From Streptomyces corallincola (lineage in GTDB: Bacteria > Actinomycetota > Actinomycetes > Streptomycetales > Streptomycetaceae), in contig NZ_JAHRXF010000012.1 of the NCBI RefSeq assembly GCF_019104725.1, positions 62,001 through 126,000 on the forward strand: 64,000 bases of DNA, read 5' to 3'. Positions 17,601 to 26,600 of the stretch are shown here, in pieces (position 1 is the stretch's first letter; each line of letters begins with the position of its first letter). The notes under the pieces were generated by a model. That model saw only the letters and a list, made by a program, of their open reading frames with translations. It ran no database searches and was not told where the DNA came from. The position numbers were made by a program, and so were the translations under genes.

Positions 17601-20600
17601 CCACGCGATGCCCGGACTGGCACGTGGTGCGGCCAGGTTGTACTTCCGGCTGAACGGGCTGGACGAGACGAGCGCGGACGACTTCGCCAGACTCCCCAAG
17701 GAGATCGTCAACGCCACCCGCCCCGAGCATCTGGCAGCTTTCTTCGGCCAGTTGACGGACTCCTGGGGCGAGCACGTCGAACTGCCCGAGGTGAGCGGCT
17801 GGAAGAACATCCTCACGCTCAAACTGGCCGCGCTGGACCCGAAGCGGGTGAAGGACGCGCCGGGTGAGACGGAGATCGAGCAGTACTCGCAGGCCATCGG
17901 CAAGCACTCCGAGGACAGCAGCACCACGTACGGCGCGCAGGCGCAGGCGGCGGCCGGGTTCACCCTGCGCTTCGGCTCCGACCAGGGCGGCGATGTCGAA
18001 CTGGCCGACCCGCAGGGGGAATCGGACGCCGAGGTGACTCGCCCGGCGACGGTGGACTCGGCCCACGCGGACGACACCGGCGGGCACTCCTCCGCCGCCC
18101 CGGACGACGGCGACGACGACCCGGCCGCGCACGGCGGCCGACCCACGGGCGGGCACGGCGGCGGACACGGCTCGGCGCCCGGCGGCCGGCTGATGCTCAT
18201 GGCACACACCAGCTACGGCCAGGACCGCACCGTCTCCGCCGAGGCGGCCTCCGGCGGCATCGAGATCACTCGTGCCACCTACGGCGGCAAACCGGTCCGG
18301 TTCCGCTCGGACGCCGTGTTCGAGCTGACCCTGACCCGGCAGAAGGGCGGCGTGGCCGTCCAGGAGGCGGTACGGCTGCGGGCCGACGGCGCGCTGGAAC
18401 TGCTCGCCCCGGAACGCCGGGTCACGGACCTGATGAGCCCGCGTCCGGACTCCCGGACGACGGAGTCCGGGGCAGCGGCCCGGTCCGCACCATCGGCACA
18501 GTCCGCGCCCGCACCCGGTTCCGCGCCCCCGGCTGAGCGGCCCGCCACCCCCGCCCCCGCCGCCCCCGTGGAACGGACCTACCACGGCGACCAGCTCCCG
18601 CTGACCGCCGCGCACACCGAACGCCTCGGCAGCGAGAAGGTGTTGGAGCAGATCGAGCGTCGGCTCCGCGACCGGGGCGTGCTGCGCACCCGGCACGACC
18701 ACGACGGCAACACCATCGACGCCCCCGACCGGGTGACCCGCGCCCTGCGCGCCGTCTACCGCCCCGAGGCGATGAAGACGCAGACCGGCGCCCTGTTCGA
18801 CACCGGACTGTGGACCTGGATACCCCTGCGCGGCTTCGGCGGCTCCACGCAGTACCTGTACGTCAATGTCACCGCCGAGCACCTGTCCGCGCCGACCGCC
18901 CACCGCACCCGTACGGACGTGGACCTCACCCTGCGCGGCGAGAGCACCGGGGACACCAAGTCGGCGGTCCGCACGACCCGTTCGGTCGGCGCCGGTGCCT
19001 TCGCGGCCGGGCGGGGCGGCACGCACGACGGAACCACCAACTCCCAGGGACACGCGGGCGGGGACGCCGGGGCCTACTGGTCGGACCGGGTCACCCGGCA
19101 GGTGGAGACGGTCGTCAAGGATCTCGGCATCTACCGCGCCAACACCAAGGGTCCGTCGGAGGAGTTCGAGCACGACCTGACGTTCCGCGTCGAGATGGGG
19201 ACGGTCCGGGAGATGCCGGAGATCCTCAAACTCGTCGGACTGCCCGGAAACGGCCTGTACGCGGGCGCCGGTGCGCTCGCCGACGTGTTCGGCCGCAAGG
19301 AGGCGCTGGACACCCTGTGGGACGCGCACCGCCCCTGGATCTGGCACGACGACGGCACGGGCACCGACACGGACGGGGCGAGCCGGGACGTCGAGGGCAG
19401 CATCCGGGTCATCGTCCCGCGGTTCCTGACGACACCGACGGCCGGGCCGGAGCGCGCGGAGTCCACCGATGACGCGGCGACCGTGCCGCTCCCCGCGAAT
19501 TCATCGGGTGCGGGTGCGGAGACGGGCGTGGGTGCGGAGGCGGAGACGGGCGTGGGTGCGGGTGCGGGTGCGGCGGCGAGTCCGAGCGAGGCCACCGCAC
19601 CTGTCGGCCAACACCTTTCCCCGAAGCCGTACTTCACCCGCAGGCACGGCACCAACGCACGCTGGGAACCGCGTCCGGACACGCCCGCGCATCCGGCGGG
19701 CCCGGAGCTGCTGGAGAACCTGCACCCGTGGGACCTGTCGGCGGCCTCCGCGATCCACCGGTGGGCGAAGTTCGCCGCGTACAGGGCGGCCCGGCAGACC
19801 CCGCCCGAGGGGCCCGAGCCGTGGCGCGTCCCCGGTGTGGACTTCACCAACCCGCACGGCCTGGCGTACGCGCGACGCACCAGTCAGGCCGTACTCCGCC
19901 CGCACATCGAGGAGTTGCTGAGTCACACGTACGAGGTGAAGGTGGGCGGCCGCACGGTCAAGGTCGGCATCGAGCTGAGCAACGGCCGCGCCGTGACCCA
20001 GGACGTACGGCACAAGGCGCGCCGCTACCGGCAGGCGGACACCGAGCAGGAGGCGCACGCCGAGCACACGCGCGGCTGGGCGGCCGGCGCCGGACCCGAC
20101 GGCGGCGGCGCCCGTCCCCACGACGACACGGCCTACCTGGGCCGCCTCCCGTACGAGCGGACCGGGCAGGTCTCCGACAAGGAGGTGTCCGCGCTCGGTG
20201 AGACCGACGAGCGCAACAAGGAAGGCACCCGCTTCTTCCGGTACTTCGACTTCGACGTCACGGTCGTCGTCGCTCCGGACCGGGCGCCGGGCCACCGGTT
20301 CCGCGTGGACGTGCCCGACGGGCTGCGCGCGATGTTCCCGCTGACCGCCGACGGGACCGCCCTCGAAGGCGACCTCCTGACCAAGCACCCGGAGCTGTTC
20401 GCCGCCGACCCCTCGGCGCCGCCCGCCCGAACCGTTCCGGCGCCCGACCTCGCCCCGGAGGGCGCGCTCGCGGACTTCGACCGTCTCCAGCAACGGATGC
20501 GGCTCGACCACGAGTTCGGCGAATCCGTCGCGCCGAAACGCGTCAAGGACGAGGAGCTGTACGGGATGGACGGCACCGTCCGCCCCAACCCGCTGCGGGT

Positions 20601-23600
20601 GCGGATGGACGAGCTGGACCCGGCCAGGCTGACCGAGAACCGGGACGCGGTCTGGCTGTACGTCGTGGACGAGCAGGGCGACATCGTGCTCGGCAGCGAG
20701 AAGGTCACCGGCATCATGCGCCCGGACGAGTTCGACACCCTGCTCCAGGGCATACGGCGCACCGACCCCGGTCTCACCGCCGAGGGGCTGACCTCGCTGC
20801 TCGACGGGATCGGGCACACCGGGCTCGCCGTGCGCTTCGACGAACGGAACCTGACCTCACCGGGCGAGGCGCGAGTCGCGGGCGAGTTCCGGTGGAGCGA
20901 GGAGCTCGGCTCCTGGACGGTGAACGACAGATCGGGCCGCTACATGAGCGGGAAGGTCCGTCCCGACCTCACCGAGGAGACCGCACGGCGCTGGCTGGGG
21001 AACGTGGCTCAGCGGTTCGGGGAGCGGCTGGGGGTGCCGGTCGCCGCCCAGCTGGTGAAGACCGCGCGGACGACGGGCGCGGTGGCGGTGCCGGGCACTG
21101 CGGTACCTGACGCCCGGGCGCCTCTGGCACCGGAAGCAGGACCGACACCGCCTGCGCCTCTGGAACCTCAGGCACCGGAGGCCGAGGTCGTACCCGCTCC
21201 CCCGATCGGCACAACGACCACAGCCATCACCGCACCCCCCGCCGTCACCACAGTCCCGGCGGACACGGCACCTCACATCACCCACGCGCGCACCGCCTCC
21301 ACCAGCGGCGCCGGTGCCACCCAGCCCCCGGAGACGGCACATCAGGCCACGGCCGCCGAGCACATCGGGTTCCAGCTGGCGGTGCTGAACAACGCGGCGC
21401 CGGGTCCGGAGACGCTGCGCCGGGTACAGGGCGCTCTCCTGGTCGGCGGGCACGGCACCGGCGCGCTGGTGGCGGAGGTGGACGACCACGGGCCGACCGG
21501 TTCCGTACTGCACGCGGTCAACCACGAGGGCACGCTCCACTGGTTCGACGCCGACAGCGGCCGTTCCGTGGAGGCACCCGAGGAACTGCCCCCGTCGGGC
21601 TCGCTGGTCCTGGACCCGCACGGCACCGTTCGAGGCTCCCGGGAGAACTACCGGGGGCTGCGCTCCCTGCTGGACGCGTGGGCGCGCGAGCTGGGCCCGT
21701 CCGGACCGCCCGGCCCGGACACCCTGCGTCCCGAACCGTTCCTGCCGGGCGACTTCGCCGCCCGGCTCGACGGGGCCGCACGCTTCACCCCCGACCTCGG
21801 CAAGGGCAAGCACGTCCCGACCGCCGCCGAACTGGCCGATCCGCTCCCGCAGAGCCGCGCCGTCGCCTGGATGGACTACGTGGCCGCGTACGAGCACCAC
21901 GCGGCGGTCTCGGCGGCGTACGACCCCGCCGCCCACGGCGGAGACGCACCCGGCCTCGTGACCGCCGTCAACCAGCTCCGCGAGACCACCACCGGTCTCG
22001 GCCGCTGGGGCATCGCCAACCCCGAAGCGCTGCTCCCCCAGTACCGGACGGCGCTGGCGGGCCCGCCGGAGGCGGCCGAGCGCGTGGGCGGTGATCACCT
22101 GGCCGACGACCATGTGGGCCGTGGCCACATGGCTGCCGACCACATGGACGCCACGCACACCACCACCCCCGCGCACCCGACCTCGACGCCGACCCCGAAT
22201 CCGGCCCCGGCCCCGGCCCCGACCCCGGAGCCACCCCACCGCGCCCCCTGGTACGTCTCGCACGGCATGCTCGGTGAGGCCGAGGTCACCGGTGTCCCCC
22301 GCTGGACGGTGGCCCGAGCCCACCGGGCCGCCGACGAGGCCGTGCGGGCGCTGTCCTTCGACGCGGACGTGTCGCGGAGCACGGTGGACGCGATCCGCAC
22401 CGGCATCCGTGACCTGCTGCTGGAGCGCGGCGCCCGTCCGGACGGCGCGGACCGGCCGCAGGAGGCGTGGACTCAACTCCTGCTCCGAGGGCGGATGTTC
22501 GAGGCTGACGGCCGACTGGTCTGGCTCCGTCCGGTGGTGGACGGTGAGAGCGCCGCCCCGCTGCCGCCGGGCCCGGCGGAGGCCGTGCGCCGCTACAACG
22601 TGTCCTTCAACTCCACGGCGTCGGAGCACCTGCGCACCCGTACGTCCTCGTACACGGCCGACACGATGCTGTTCACGGCGTTCAACGTGGCCTCGTCGGC
22701 GGCTTCGGCGGCCGTGCTGGGCGTGCCGCAGATCAAGGGCGACACCGGCACGGCGGAGACCACCGGCGACCACCGGAACGTGATCAGCGGCCGGAAGCTG
22801 TTCGTGAGCGACACGCACGCGTTCACGGCGGGGCTGCGGATGAAGGTGTTCGTGGACGGCCGCGAACAGACCCCGGAGAAGGGGGAGTCGGCGCCGGTGC
22901 TGGACCGGGGTCTTGGGCTGAAGTTCCCGAAGGAGTTCTCCGGTGCCGGTGAGCCGCGTCCGGCGGCGGGCGGGCCCGAGGCGCGTCAGGTGCACCGGCT
23001 CGCGGACCGGCAGCGTCCGAGACGGGGCGGTGAGGTGCTCAACGCCATCGACCTGACCCCGGCCCTCGCGGATCTCCAGCGTGATCTGCGCGGGCGGCTC
23101 GGGGTGGACCCTGGCACGGTCCGGGAGATCGTCGGCCAGGCGCAGGCGATGCTCAACGAGCGTACGGCGCGCAACCGTTCGCGCTGGTGGCTGACGAGCG
23201 GTGACCCCGGCACCAAGATCCGCACCGGGAGCGGACTGCCCGGTTTCCGGGCGTTCCGGGGGCATCCGCGGGTGCGGATCGCGGTGGAGAGCCTGCAGTT
23301 CCTGGAGGTCGCCACGGGCGTCTCCACCCGCGAGGACATGGGCGGCGGCCTCGCCACGATCTCCGGGCGGGGCGGCGACAGCGCGATGTCGTTCACGGCG
23401 GGGCTGAACCTGACCGGCCTCGTGGACCCGGCGGCGCACACGGACCCGGAGGCGAAGGGGCTGGCGCCGCTGCTCGGCGGCACGGCGGGCTTCACCCGTG
23501 GCTGGAACCACCGGCTGACCTCGCAGGCGCTCGGCCATGTCATCCTCAACACCACCGAGGATCAAGCCCGTTACCGTGCGGGCCTGCGGATCTCGGTGGA

Positions 23601-26600
23601 CTGGAACTCGCGCACCCATCCGGGGCTGCGCACGGTGGAGTCAACCGTGCGGGCCGATCTGGGTGTGCCCTGGCAACAGGGCCGGGGCGCCGCCGACTTC
23701 GAGCGCCGCACGCTCGGACACGTGTCGTCGGCGTACGTGCGCGACGCCGCCGCCGGGCTGGTCACGGGCACCCCCCTGCCGCCGAAGCGCCCCGGTGCCC
23801 CGGCCGACCCGGACGGTCCGCGCGCCTGGCCTGCCCCGGTAGACGCGCAGCCGCACGTCAGGGCGCTGCTGGCGGCGGCCGACGTGGCACCGGAGCGGGT
23901 GACGGACCGCCCGGCGGTGCTGGACACACCGCCCGACCCGGCGCGGGCGCACCCGAAGGAGCCGGTGTGGCTGGCCGCGCGCAGGGGTGTCGGTTTCGCG
24001 GTGGCCGCCGCGCTGCCCGGTGCCGAGCTGGTCGAGGACCATTTCCGGGCGCGGCTGGGGCAGTTGGCCGGTCCCCGGTCCGGTCGGTTCTCGGGTGCGC
24101 TGGACCGGCTGACCGGCCGGTACGATCCGGCGCGCGGCAGGTCCACGGCGGACAGTCGGCTCGCCACGCACTTCGGGCGTCCGGCTCTGGAGGGCGACCT
24201 CGGCGCGGTGCTGGCCGGGGTGAAGCAGGAGGTCGTGCACGGCGGGCGCCGCTACGAGCTGGGGGTGCGCGGTCATCTCACCGGGCATCTGGAGCACCGT
24301 CGGCACCGGATGAAGGTCAACTCACGGGCCGCGGTGGGCGAGGCGGTCGCGGGGGGACGGGACACCAAGTGGTCGGTGACGCTCGGCGCGGGCGCCGGGG
24401 TGCGGCTGAGCCTGGGCAGCCTGGTGCGGTTCCAGCTCGGCGGTTTCCGGCTGTTCGCCAAGTACGGCCGGGGCAGCGGCGAGACGTTCACCGGCACCGC
24501 CAAGTCGTACCGCCGTACCGAGACGGTGAACGACGTGGACGAGCATGTCTACAACATCGTCTACGAGTTGACGCTGAGGCCGCTGGACGGCGGGGGTGCA
24601 GCCGAGCGGTGGTACGTGCACCGGGACGGCGAACTCGTCGCGCAGGTCGCCGTACCCGAGGAGCACACGCCCCAGCACCCGCCCGCCGAAGGGGAGATCA
24701 GGGACGCGGGCCAGGTGTCGTATCCGGAACGATTGCCGGTGGGGCGGCGGATGGATCTGAGCGGGGGCACGGCGGGGCTGTATCCGGCGTTCCATGCGAT
24801 CCCGGAGCTGGCGACGGCCGCCGCGCGGGCCCATGCCCGGCTGCACGGTCTGCCGGAGGACCGGGCGGAGGACTTCGCGCAGGTGCCGAAGGAGATCCTG
24901 GATGCCACCCGGCCGGAGCAACTGGCGGCGTATTTCGGGCACATGGCGGACGGGTGGGGCCGGGACGTGGCGCTGCCCGGGCACGACGGGTGGCGGACGA
25001 CGATGACGCTGCGCATGGCGGCGCACGATCCGCGTCCGCTGCCGGGCGATCCGCGGAAGGTGGAGATCGAGCAGTACTCGCAGTCGGTCGGCCGGCACAC
25101 CGTGGACCGGGCGGTGACCGGGGCGGTCGGCGTGCTGGCGATGGTCGGGCCGCAGGTGCGGTTCGGCTCCGACCAGGGCGGTGACGCGGAGATCAGCGCC
25201 CCGCACGGCGAGGGCCCCGGCACGCCGGGCGAGGGCGGCGAGGGTCCGCAGGTCGAGCACACGGTGCACGCCACCGCCGCCCACACGGAGCAACACGTCG
25301 TGCCCGGTGGGCGGTTCGCGGTGCTGCTGCACGGTTCGGCGGAGCACGAGCGGGAGAGGTCCGCCGCGCACGACGACGGCGCCATCGAGATCACCCGCGC
25401 CACCTACGGCGGCAAGCCGCTGCCGTACCGCGCCGATCCCGTGTTCACCGTCACCCTGACCCGCGAGAAGGGCGGGGTGGTCCAGGAGACGACGACGCAC
25501 CTGCGCGCGACCGGCGCCCTGGACGTCCTCGTGCCCGAGCGGCGCCTGGAGGACGTGCTGCCCGCCGACGCGGCGTCCCGCCGAGCGGCGGAGATCACCG
25601 CCGGGGCCGACCACGCCCCGGCCCAGGAGCGGACCGAAGGCGGCCCGGTCGAGGCGAAGACGCCCGGTGGGGCTCCCCGGCGCGTCTACGCCACCGGGAG
25701 CATCCCGCTCACGGCGGCGCACGCCGAGCGGCTGAGCGTGGACGTGCTGGACGCCGTACGGCGGCGGCTGAGCGCGCAGGGCGTGCTGCCCGCCCGCGTC
25801 GGCGCGGCAACGGACTCCCCGGACCCGGTGTCGCGCGCCCTGCGGGCCGTGTACCGCCCGGAGGCGATGGCCGCGCGCACCGGCGCGCTGTTCGACAGCG
25901 GCCTGTGGACCTGGCTGCCGGTGTCCACGTTCGGCGGCGGCACCCGCTATCTGTACGTCAATGTGACCGCCGAGCAGGTGGACCCGGCACACACCCACCG
26001 GGTCCGCGACGACGTGGACCTCACGCTGCGCGGCGAGTCCACCGGGCAGGACAAGGAGGCGGCCAGGACCCGGCGGGTGCTGGGCGCCGGGATCACGGCG
26101 ACCGGGCGGGGCGGTCAGCACGACGAGGGCACGGGCGAGCAGGGGCACGTGGGCCTGGACGCCTCGGCCGGCTGGATCGGCAAGGTGACGCGGGGCGTGG
26201 AGACGGTGGAGAAGGACATCTCCATCTACCGCGCCAACACCAAGGGCGGCACGGACGAGTTCGAGCACCGGGTGCGGTTCCGGGTGGAACTGGGTACGAC
26301 GCGTGAGCTCCCGGAGATCTTCCAACTGGTCAGTGCACCGGGCAGGTTGATCGGCGAGGGCATGGGAGCGGTGGCCGCACGCTTCGACGGGCGGGACGAA
26401 CTGGCCTCGTTCTGGAAGGAGATGCGGCCCTGGGTCTGGCACGACGACGGAGCGCGGGACCTGATCGACGGCGAGATCCGTCTCCTGGTCCCCCGCCATC
26501 TGACCATGCCCGCGCCCGAGACACCGCCCGCCGCTCCCGGACCGGTCTTCGCCCGGCATCACGGCGACACCCCGCGATGGCGGGACACCGTGCGCCGGAC

